The translations under genes were made by a program, and so were the position numbers. From Streptomyces hokutonensis (lineage in GTDB: Bacteria; Actinomycetota; Actinomycetes; Streptomycetales; Streptomycetaceae), in assembly GCF_000376565.1 (NCBI RefSeq), contig NZ_BARG01000030.1, positions 62,001 through 126,000 of the forward strand: 64,000 nucleotides of DNA, given 5' to 3'. The notes beneath the pieces were generated by a model. That model did not search any database. It was not told the DNA's origin and saw nothing but the letters and a program-made list of their open reading frames with translations. Below are positions 42,882 through 51,200 of the stretch, piece after piece. Position 1 is the stretch's first letter; every line of letters starts with the position of its first letter.

Positions 42882-44264
42882 TCAGTTGCCGCTGATCGTG
42901 GCCGCCGTGGAGCGCAGGGCCCGGGCGGTGCGGCGGAGGTCGGCGTGGAGCAGCCGACCCGCGGACTTCATCACCCGTCCCGCGACGATGACCGTGTCCA
43001 CGTTCTGCGGGTTCGCCGACTGGACCACGGCCGCGATCGGATCGCGTTCGGCGGTGAGCATGTCGAGGTCCTCCAGGCGGAGCAGGACGACATCGGCCTG
43101 CTTGCCGGGGCGCAGCGAACCGATCCGGTCGTCGAGCCCCAGCGCGGAGGCGCCGTCGATCGTGGCCATCCGCAGGACGTCCTTGGCGGTCAGCGGGGCG
43201 TCGTCGGTGACCTGGCTGGCGAGCAGCGCCGCCCGCATGAGGGAGAACATGTCGCCGGGGACGGAGGACACCGCGTCGACGCCGAGGCCAGCGGTGACAC
43301 CGAGGCGCTGGAAGCGGCTGGAGACGGGCGCGCCGACGCGCATCCCGGCCTCGGAGCTGGGCGCGGCGGCGGCCTTGCCGCCCGAGTCGCTGATCAGCTT
43401 GATCTCGCTGTCGGAGAGCGAATTGCCGTGCACGTAGAGCGTGTTGGGGCGCAGCAGACCGCGCTCCTTCAGTGCGGCGATGGGCGTCTGCGTGACGGGG
43501 CCGGCGCTGACGTGGAAGGTCAGGGGGAGGCCCAGTTCGTCCGCCATACGCCATTCCTCGATCACCGTCTGGATCGGTGTGAAGGAAGGGCCGAGCGGAC
43601 CGTAGGCCATGGTGACGAGTGCCTTGTCGTCAGACAGGCGCTTGGTGCGGACCCTGCGGACATCCGCGAGGTCGGCGGCCGGTCCGATCGGGGCGCCGTA
43701 GGCGAACACCGCGCGCAGACCTGCCGCCTGCATTGCGTCGAGGGCCGCGTCGGCATGGTCGGGCGAGTACAGGCCGTGGTTGTAGTCGAGCTGGGTGGTG
43801 ACCCCGGAGTTGAGGCTCTCCAGCAGGCCGGCCAGGGTCGCGTTGTACATGTCCTGGGGGCGCAGCCGCGGGCCGTACTGGCCCAGGACGCCGAGGTAGG
43901 CGTTGAGGTCGAGGCCCACGGTCGAGGTGCGCAGCGCCGACAGCCACACGTGGCGGTGGGTGTCGACGAAGCCCGGAAGCACGATCCGGTCGGTGGCGTC
44001 GATGACGGTGGCGCCGCCCGCGCGGAGGTTGCGGCCGACGGCGGTGATCCGGCCTCTCTCGATCAGGACGTCGGTACCGGCGTGGGCGACCGGCTGAGGC
44101 TCGGTGTCGATCACATGACCGTTGCGCAGCAGGATGCGGGTGTTCGACAGGTGCGCCGGGCCGGTGTGCCGACTCCTGGAGGGTGCCGCGATCGCCGGTG
44201 ATGACGAGAGGGCGGCGGCCGCGGCGGCTGCCCCCGTCAGGACGGTTCGGCGAGGCAGATGCAT
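42882..44264 (-). CDS. Tat-exported amidohydrolase, paralogue of the one at 13429
   Basis: A 460-residue amidohydrolase with an N-terminal twin-arginine leader (R5-R6 in PRRTVLTG, then an Ala-rich hydrophobic core ending SSPAIAA), so the enzyme should act outside the cell. The mature part is clearly related throughout to the cytosolic protein at 13429: metal ligands in VDTHRHVWLSALR, then TFHVSAGP, LYVHGNSLSDSEIKLI and GLGVDAVSS. Its promoter (44371-44427) has the same double operator. A pair of enzymes with one chemistry inside and outside the cell under one repressor is suggested. Substrate, perhaps a deaminable or chlorinated ring compound, is unknown. Confidence 0.9.
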   Translation of the reverse strand: MHLPRRTVLTGAAAAAAALSSSPAIAAPSRSRHTGPAHLSNTRILLRNGHVIDTEPQPVAHAGTDVLIERGRITAVGRNLRAGGATVIDATDRIVLPGFVDTHRHVWLSALRTSTVGLDLNAYLGVLGQYGPRLRPQDMYNATLAGLLESLNSGVTTQLDYNHGLYSPDHADAALDAMQAAGLRAVFAYGAPIGPAADLADVRRVRTKRLSDDKALVTMAYGPLGPSFTPIQTVIEEWRMADELGLPLTFHVSAGPVTQTPIAALKERGLLRPNTLYVHGNSLSDSEIKLISDSGGKAAAAPSSEAGMRVGAPVSSRFQRLGVTAGLGVDAVSSVPGDMFSLMRAALLASQVTDDAPLTAKDVLRMATIDGASALGLDDRIGSLRPGKQADVVLLRLEDLDMLTAERDPIAAVVQSANPQNVDTVIVAGRVMKSAGRLLHADLRRTARALRSTAATISGN

Positions 44265-44370
44265 GGTGGAACTCCGTTGTCTGGGGACGTTGGCGGGGGA
44301 GGGGGACGTCGCTTGCGGCGGCGCTGCCTTGGGGCGCCGTCCGCTGGCCTGGACGTCACGGATGAAGCTA

Positions 44371-44427
44371 AGCGGACAGTCGTCCGGTAGCTGGGGAGAA
44401 CGTACCGGACGACTGTCCGGTTGGCAA
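44371..44427 (-). promoter_or_regulatory. Promoter with double operator for the Tat amidohydrolase
   Basis: Reading leftward: -35 TTGCCA (44422-44427), 17-bp spacer overlapping operator 44404-44421, -10 TACGTT (44399-44404), second operator AGCGGAC-AGTC-GTCCGGT at 44371-44388. Centres are 33 bp apart. Confidence 0.85.
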
Positions 44428-44499
44428 GAGTGAAGGAATTGAGCTTCTCGCGTGGGGCGCGCTTGCCGTTCAAGCGGGGGGCCGGGTATCGTTCCTGGT

Positions 44500-44517
44500 A
44501 GTGGACAGTTGTCCGCT
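44500..44517. promoter_or_regulatory. Single operator of the shared type
   Basis: AGTGGAC-AGTT-GTCCGCT matches the 18-bp operator, but no partner site and no matching -35/-10 pair lie beside it. It may be an auxiliary site for the neighbouring amidohydrolase promoter or contribute to control of the dioxygenase gene 255 bases downstream. Confidence 0.6.
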
Positions 44518-44772
44518 TTGCTCGGTGCCGTGAACCCGCCGAGACGGAATGGTCGAGGAACGCAGGCTCGGCAGGGTCGACATCGAGATCATGCGCATGA
44601 GCTCGGACCGGGCGTAGATGGCCCTGGGGGTGTGACCTCGGGCGGGCGCACTCGGTGCGGGCTGCAGGACATGTTTGGTTCATGACAACTACAACCGTCA
44701 GGCGTAACGGGTCAGCCCCCTGGGGCTTGTGGACCCGGCTGAGCCGCCCTCCCCATCGAGGAGCACGACACC

Positions 44773-45660
44773 ATGTCTCACTCGCCCCACCTGCCCGAAC
44801 CCGGCCACAGCCCTGTGGGCACCATCGACTCGCTCGACGGCCTGCACGCCGACCTGGCTCGGCGGCACAAGGCGACGGAAAGCAGTGGAACCGCAGTCCC
44901 TGAAGCCGTGGTCGATGCCGACTTCGCCGCCCTGCGACGGGACGGATACGTCATCCTGGACAACTTGCTCACCGAAGCGGAGTGCCAGGACATCCGGGCG
45001 GCCGTGACGCCTCTGCTGGACAGGACCGGCCGTAACACCTTCGAGGGCCGGCTGACGCAGCGCCTCTACAGCGTCCTCGACAAGACCCGGGCCTGTGACC
45101 GGCTGGTCGACCATCCGCGCGTGCTGGCCCTTCTGGACCGGCTGCTCATGCCGAACTACCTGCTCTCACAGCTCCAGGTCATCAATATCCTCCCCGGGGA
45201 GAACCCCCAACTTCTGCACCCCGACGACGGCATGTACCCCATTCCCCGTCCCCGGCCGCCGCTGAGCGCGGCCACGGTATGGGCGATCGACGCCTTCACG
45301 GAGGACAACGGAGCCACCGTGGTCCTGCCGGGAAGCCAGCTCTGGGGTGACCGTCGGCCGGAGGACGGCGACGCCCGAGTGAAGGCCGTTATGTCACCCG
45401 GCTCATGCGTCTTCTTCGTCGGCACTCTGTGGCACGGAGGCGGCGCCAACGCCTCCGACCGCGCTCGACTGGCCGTCACGGCCCAGTACTGTGAGCCATG
45501 GCTCAGGCCGCAGGAGGCGTTCACCCTTTCCACCACCAGGGACACTGTGCGAGCGGTGACCGAGGACATCCGCCGGATGCTCGGCTACAGCATCCATCCG
45601 CCCTTCCTCGGGATGGTCGACGGCATGCACCCCAAGCGCCTGCTCGACGGCTCGTCCTGA
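44773..45660 (+). CDS. Phytanoyl-CoA dioxygenase (PhyH)-family protein
   Basis: A 295-residue Fe(II)/2-oxoglutarate oxygenase-like protein. The metal triad is visible: H149 and D151 in LLHPDDG and H221 in LWHGGGAN; Arg residues 9-11 positions later (SDRARLAV) could bind 2-oxoglutarate. The N-terminal FAALRRDGYVILDNLLTEAECQDI is typical. ATG 44773 has GAGGAG nine bases upstream. PhyH members hydroxylate diverse substrates, including natural products and environmental compounds. Relationship to the regulon is suggested only by the nearby operator. Confidence 0.88.
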   Translation: MSHSPHLPEPGHSPVGTIDSLDGLHADLARRHKATESSGTAVPEAVVDADFAALRRDGYVILDNLLTEAECQDIRAAVTPLLDRTGRNTFEGRLTQRLYSVLDKTRACDRLVDHPRVLALLDRLLMPNYLLSQLQVINILPGENPQLLHPDDGMYPIPRPRPPLSAATVWAIDAFTEDNGATVVLPGSQLWGDRRPEDGDARVKAVMSPGSCVFFVGTLWHGGGANASDRARLAVTAQYCEPWLRPQEAFTLSTTRDTVRAVTEDIRRMLGYSIHPPFLGMVDGMHPKRLLDGSS

Positions 45661-45738
45661 GCGCGGTCCCTCTTGGTGTCCGACCGGAATGGCCGGCGGC
45701 GGATCGAGTGGCGGTGGCGTGGTGGAACCGGTGCTGCG

Positions 45739-46686
45739 TCAGTGGCCCGGCGCGGCGGCCGGGCGTGTCGGGATCGCGTCGAGGGCGGCGAGAGTCTCCT
45801 CGTCCAGGGTGATCGCGCCCGCCGCCAGGTTCGCTACGAGATGGCTGGTGTCGGTGGTGCCCGGGATGAGCAGTACGTTGGGGGATCGGTGCAGCAGCCA
45901 GGCCAGGCCGACCTGCGCCGGGGCGCACCCCAGCTTCTCGGCCGCGGCGAGCACAGCCGGCTCGTCGGTCACCTTCGGTCGACCCGGGAACGCGCCGCCG
46001 AGGGGGAAGTACGGCACCCAGGCGATCTCCTCGTCCGCGCAGAACTGGGCCATGTCTTCGTCCTCGCGCGACACGAGGCTGTAGGGGTTCTGCACACAGA
46101 CGATGCCCGCGGGCAGGCCGCGGCGCAGAACGTCCAGCGTCACGCTGCTCAGCCCGATCGCACCTATCTTGCCCTCCTCGCGCAACGCGATCATTTCCGC
46201 GAGCTGGTCGTCGAGGTCGACGATCTGGTCGTCCGGGACGGGGACCCCCGTGTGACCCCCATCCACGCGACGGAGGTTCACCACCGGGATCTGCTCCCGC
46301 TGGAGCGTGGCGAGCTCGGTCTCGATCTCGGCCCGCAGCTCCTCGGGCCGCTGCGCCAGACGCACCGGCACCGGGCCGTCGGGGTCGGCGGTGGCGCCGA
46401 CCTTGCTCACGGTCAGGACGTCGTCCTGACCGTGAAGCGCTTCGCGGAGTACGTCGTTGACAAAGCCGTTGCCGTAGAACTGGGCAGTGTCCACGTGGTC
46501 GACGCCGAGGTCGATCGCCTGGCGGACGAGGGTGACGGCGGCGCTGCGGTCGCCCTGTAGACGCGCCAGCTGCATCGCGCCATACCCGACGCGCGACACG
46601 GTACGACCGGCCAGCGAACCAATGCCACCGGGGCGCGAGGCTCCGGCAGGAGCGGCTTCGGAGGAGGGGGTGCCTGCGGACGTCAT
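45739..46686 (-). CDS. Aldo/keto reductase
   Basis: A 315-residue NADPH-dependent reductase: Asp and Tyr in DHVDTAQFYGNGFVND, Lys in VLTVSKVGA, cofactor-binding LIPGTTDTSHLVANLAAG. As in the reductase at 11380, the usual catalytic His position reads VVNLRRVDGG, so Arg takes its place. It is divergent from the TetR gene at 46770, which presumably represses it. A role in carbonyl reduction or detoxification is likely. Confidence 0.87.
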   Translation of the reverse strand: MTSAGTPSSEAAPAGASRPGGIGSLAGRTVSRVGYGAMQLARLQGDRSAAVTLVRQAIDLGVDHVDTAQFYGNGFVNDVLREALHGQDDVLTVSKVGATADPDGPVPVRLAQRPEELRAEIETELATLQREQIPVVNLRRVDGGHTGVPVPDDQIVDLDDQLAEMIALREEGKIGAIGLSSVTLDVLRRGLPAGIVCVQNPYSLVSREDEDMAQFCADEEIAWVPYFPLGGAFPGRPKVTDEPAVLAAAEKLGCAPAQVGLAWLLHRSPNVLLIPGTTDTSHLVANLAAGAITLDEETLAALDAIPTRPAAAPGH

Positions 46687-46710
46687 GGCTACCTGCTCTC
46701 ATGGGAAAAT

Positions 46711-46769
46711 GACGAAAGCGGAGGAGTCTCCGTTACGTTCACCGTAGCACTACCGGAGGAGCCTCCGTT
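46711..46769. promoter_or_regulatory. Paired operators between aldo/keto reductase and tetR
   Basis: AGCGGAG-GAGT-CTCCGTT (46717-46734) and ACCGGAG-GAGC-CTCCGTT (46752-46769) share the 7-4-7 design of the other operators, with the inner C/G pair swapped to G/C. A -10 TACGTT (46734-46739) follows the first operator exactly as in the other promoters; the -35 (around 46710-46716) is weak. The ribosome site GGAGGAG (46755-46761) of tetR is inside the second operator. Confidence 0.75.
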
Positions 46770-47396
46770 TTGAGTCCGCCCGAAGCGTCACCGGCCCGCA
46801 AGTCGGGCGGAACGTCCGATGTCGGCGGTCGGCCGACCCGCCGCGATGCGCAGCGCAACCGCGAAAAGCTCATCGCCACCGCCCAGGCCGCCTTCGCGGC
46901 GGCCGACGGTCCCGTCGCGCTGGAGGCGATCGCCCGCCAGGCCGGAGTCGGGATCGGGACCCTGTACCGCCACTTCCCCACCCGCGAAAGCCTCGTTGAC
47001 GCCGTCTACGCAAGCGAATTGGCAGACGTCACGGCGAGTGTCTCCGCCCTGCTGGCACAGCACCCTGCCGATGTCGCGTTCCGGGCCTGGATGGGCCGCT
47101 ATGCCACCTTTGTTGCCACCAAGCACGGGATGATGGAAACACTGCGGGCAGGGTTCGCTGCCGGACGTATCGCACCTCCCTCGCGGGAGCGCGTCACCGC
47201 GGCGATCGCCGAGTTCCTGGAGCGGGGCGCCGCGGCCGGCGTCCTCCGGCCGGACGTCGACCCCGACGACGTCACCGCGATGCTCGTCGGCGTCTTTTTC
47301 GCCATCGCGGCCGACGCCCCCAGGGAGCAGGTCGATCGCCTGCTCGACCTCGTCTGTGACGCGCTCAGGCCACGGGGGAGCGGTGCTGCGGGGTGA
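46770..47396 (+). CDS. TetR-family transcriptional repressor
   Basis: A 208-residue regulator with helix-turn-helix ALEAIARQAGVGIGTLYRHFPTRESL and a C-terminal domain rich in conserved hydrophobic positions (DVDPDDVTAMLVGVFFA). The TTG start at 46770 is supported by GGAGGAG eight bases upstream, located within an operator. It is related to the TetR protein at 8578 (RDAQRNRE, GV-GT-YR-FP-RE), and the difference in the recognition segment may explain the altered operator. It probably controls itself and the divergent aldo/keto reductase. Confidence 0.9.
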   Translation: MSPPEASPARKSGGTSDVGGRPTRRDAQRNREKLIATAQAAFAAADGPVALEAIARQAGVGIGTLYRHFPTRESLVDAVYASELADVTASVSALLAQHPADVAFRAWMGRYATFVATKHGMMETLRAGFAAGRIAPPSRERVTAAIAEFLERGAAAGVLRPDVDPDDVTAMLVGVFFAIAADAPREQVDRLLDLVCDALRPRGSGAAG

Positions 47397-47493
47397 GGGT
47401 CCACCCCATTCGAGGCAGCCGGTCGAAGCGGACCGGCAGGCCGTCGCGGTCGGCCCACCGTGGCGTGATGAGCTCGGCAAACCAGGCCTCGGC

Positions 47494-47939
47494 TTACGCC
47501 GCGAGTTCACCCGGGGTCAACCGCAGGATTTCGGCGACCAGTTCGCCGCGGTTGAGTCGACGGACCGCGGCGAGCAAGTGAGTGCATCGGTACGTAGCCG
47601 AGCGTGCCGCTTGAGCAGGTCCGCGGACGCGAGGCGGTCAACTATCACGGCAAGCAGCCGGGGCGGCGCGGTCCCCCTCGGCCATGCGGTCGCCGGAAGT
47701 CGCCGAGCAGCGAGCAGTCGGAGCCCGGGGCATCCAGCTTCAGGCTGAGGCGGTACTTCCGGTCCAGTCGGCATCGCACGGACTCGGCGGCCTGCCGGCC
47801 GGTGGGGTTCTCCGCGTACTGCGCAGCAGCACCGAGACCATCGTGAGACGGGCCGGCGACAGGTCAAGCCGCCCGTCGGCCGGGATAACCGGTCAGTGAA
47901 GTACTCGGCTGTGAACAGTTCGTTCAGCCAGCCGCGCAC
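47494..47939 (-). pseudogene. Remnant of an IS1182-type transposase
   Basis: Reading leftward, three frames in turn give transposase segments: RGWLNELFTAEYFTDRL, then after a shift LDLSPARLTMVSVL, then QYAENPTGRQAAESVRCRLD and, later, RLLAVIVDRLASADLLKRHARL (with loss of frame) and AAVRRLNRGELVAEIL. This order is typical of the N-terminal third of IS1182-family transposases from Streptomyces. Several frameshifts and the missing C terminus make it inactive. No terminal repeats were found. The rest of the 880-base gap (47397-48278) shows nothing recognisable. Confidence 0.72.
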
Positions 47940-48278
47940 CCATATCGCCGCCGGAACTATTGATCAGAGCCCCTTGTCATGACCGCCGTCGGACGGGCGG
48001 GCGTCCTGTGCCCACTGTTCCGGGAATCAGCCGATTTCACGCCAAGCGCCTTGAACGAGAGTCCCGGCGGCGGCACACAGGCGATACACCCTGCTCGCCA
48101 CGATCGAAGCGCTTCAACCTGGTGCCGCAACCACCTTCTCGAACTGATGTGGCACGCCTGCTCTTTGCCGCCCACATCCCTTCCGTGGAGGCGATCAGGC
48201 CATCTTCATCGAAGCGCGTCATCGCACGCCGGGGCGCCCCTCATCCTGGAACGTTCGTCAGCGACCGGGAGGAGAAGA

Positions 48279-51200
48279 GTGAACGCTGAACGACGCCACG
48301 CCGCCCACCCCGATGTCGTCGCACAGACCACCGGCCTTGTGAACTTCCTGCGGGACATGGTGCACAGCAGCCATCAACGGCAGCGCGACGACCGGAGCCG
48401 GGAGCGGGAGCGGCTGTGGCTGGCCGACCTGCCTGAGCAGGTGAGCAGGCCCACGCCGCGCGACGACGGAATGATCCTTCGGCTGGACCACGTATCGCAG
48501 TCCACGCCGCCAGAGTTGCCTGAGGTACTCGACGGATGGGTCGACCCGCTGCTGTGCATGGACGCGGACGGGATCGACCCGCCATTGGCCGAGCACGGAC
48601 CGGGGCGCAGTCACCTGCCGGCCCTCAGCGGCGCCACGGCGGAGGACGACGGCGCCACCGTGTCGCGCGACGAGGCCGGCGAGGTGCAGCGGGCGTACGG
48701 GCCCTGGCTGGACCGGTGGCGCAAGTGGGCCGAGCGGGAGCGGCGCGAGCGTCCGCTGCGCGCGCTGTACGACAAGGTCTACGCCTGGCACCAGCGGCTG
48801 GCCCTGGAGGACGACCGGACCGAACTCGTGCTTGCGGTCGGCCTGTTGACGTGGAGCCAGCCGGACGCGGACACGGTGCACCGGCATCTGCTCACCCAGC
48901 GGCTCGAGACATCCGTGGACCGCCGTACGGCACGGGTGACCGTGCGGCTGTCCGCGGAGGGCGCTCTGCGTCTGGAGGACCAGGACTTTCTGGACACCGG
49001 TGACGGCTGGGTACGGGAGCGGGGCGCGGCTCTGGCGGAGGAGATCGCCGCACGGTCGACGCACCCGTTGCACCCTGACGCGCTGGAGCTGCTGTCGCAG
49101 TGGCAGGAGCGGGCCACCGAGCAGCGCATCGCCTTCAGCGCACGCTGGCAACCGCCGCAGGCGCCGGAGCCCGCAGCACGCCTGACGTATGCCCCGGCCC
49201 TGGTGCTGCGGCCCCGGAACCTCAACGCTCTGCTGCGCGTGTACAGCCAGATCGCCGACGCCATCGTGGCCGAGGGACACGCGCCGCTCGGGCTCGCCCA
49301 GATGGTGATGAACCCCGACCCGGCCGAGCGTGCGGCGTGGGACGGTCGCGGGATGGACCGGGCCCCGTTGTTCGGGGACGACCCGCTCTTCCCCGGCAAG
49401 ACGAACGAACAGCAACGCAGCGTGCTACGGCGCCTGGAGAAGGAGACCGGAGTCGTAGTGCAGGGTCCGCCGGGCACGGGCAAGACGCACACGATCGCCA
49501 ACCTGTTGTCTGCCCTGCTCGCGCAGGGCCAGCGCGTCCTGGTGACCAGCGCGAGGGACCAGCCCTTGACGGTGCTGCGCGACAAGCTGCCGCCTGCCGT
49601 TCGTGACCTGTGCGTGCTGCTGCTGAGTTCCACCCGTCAGGACGGCACGAGTGAGCTGGACCGCACCGTCACCGCGCTCACCGAACAGGTGGCCGGCGCC
49701 GACACCGAGACGCTGCACGGCGAGATCGAGCGGCTCAGCAGGTTGCGCCTGGACACCCGCGGCCGGATCAACACCCTCACCGAACAGGTGCTCTCACTGC
49801 GGGAGGAGGAGTACCGGCACCGCGCTGTCGCCCCCGGCTACGACGGGACACTCGCCCAGATCGTGCAACGGGTCCAGGACCAGGCAGAGGCGAACGGCTG
49901 GATCGGAGCACTGCCCGAGGGCGCCACGACCGCACCGCCCCTCACCGCCGAACAGGCTCAGGAACTAATGCTGTTGCTGCGCGACGGCGCGGGCGAACCG
50001 CGGTCCGGCGGCGCGCTGCCCGCGCTGGAGCAGGTGCCTTCCGCGCACGAGGTGGCAAACACGTTCGCCGCAAGCCGCCTCACCGACGAGGGGCTTACGC
50101 CGCAGACGGTGAAGCTGCGCAATGAACTCGCCACGCTCGCCCCTGAGATCACCGACGAGGTCACTCTCCTCCTGGAGAGTGCCGCCACCTCCCTGCACCA
50201 CCTCGGTCTCACCGCTGACACCACCCGCTGGGGCAACGACTCCTGGATCACCCGCGCACTCACCCAGCGCCTGGCTCGCACCGACCTCGCCCTGTGGGAC
50301 CGCGTCGCCGCCACCACCACGGAGATCTCCGCAGCCCGGCGCTCCATGGAAGCGTCCGGGCTGCGGCCCATCCGCCTGCCGCAGGACCTGGACGCTGACC
50401 AAGCCGGGCGCATGGTCACCACTGGCCAGGCGTTACGCGATCATCTGGAGGCCAAGGGCGGCCGCCCCGTGCGCGAACGGATGCAGCCTCTGGCCTCGCG
50501 CGCGCAGAAGAACGCCCACGAGATCCTCACCCTGTGCACCATCGACGGCCGCGCCCCACGCACGGTCGAGGACCTCGACCACGTTCTGGCCCGGTTGCGC
50601 GCCCATATCGCGCTGGACGCGGTGGCCGTGCGCTGGCAGCAGGCCGGAGCCCCGCTCCCCAACGCCGACATCGAGGTGCAGCTCGCCGAACTCGACGGCC
50701 GCACGGCCCAGTTGCAGCACATCGCCGCATTCGCCCGGGCGCGCGAGAACGTCGACGCGCTCCTGGTCCGGCAAGGTGTGCGCCTGCTGCTCACCACCCG
50801 GGAGACGTGGCAGGACCTGGTGCTCGCGATGACCGCGCTGTCCGGGCGCCGCGCCGCCGACGACGCGCTCGCCCAACTCGCCCGCTGGGACGCGGACCTG
50901 AGCGCCACGCCGGCTGGCGAGCATCCATCAGAAGAGGCCCGGGCGCTCGTCACGGCCCTGCGCGACCAGGACCTCGACGCCTACGCCAAGGCTGTCGAGG
51001 CCTTGGAATTGGCGCACCGGCAGGACGCGAACCGACGGCAGTGCGCCCAGCTCCTCAACACCCTGCGCGCCGCGCACCCGCTCCTGGCAGGTCGTCTGCT
51101 GGACGAGGCCCACGATCCCGCGTGGGATCACCGCCTGGCGGCGCTGGAACGCGCCTGGGCCTGGGGCAAGGCCGCCCAGTTCATCACCGTACGACGTACG

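Larger units (their letters stand above)
44265..44772. other. Intergenic region between divergent amidohydrolase and dioxygenase genes
   Basis: This 508-base stretch holds the operator pair at 44371-44427 and the single operator at 44500-44517. From 44520 to 44755 no gene, repeat or RNA motif was recognised; the short frames there look like shadow frames. Confidence 0.5.

Noticed and set aside
47979..48278. 100-codon N-terminal extension of the helicase
   Set aside because: No ribosome site and atypical composition; GTG 48279 has a strong GGAGGAG in front.
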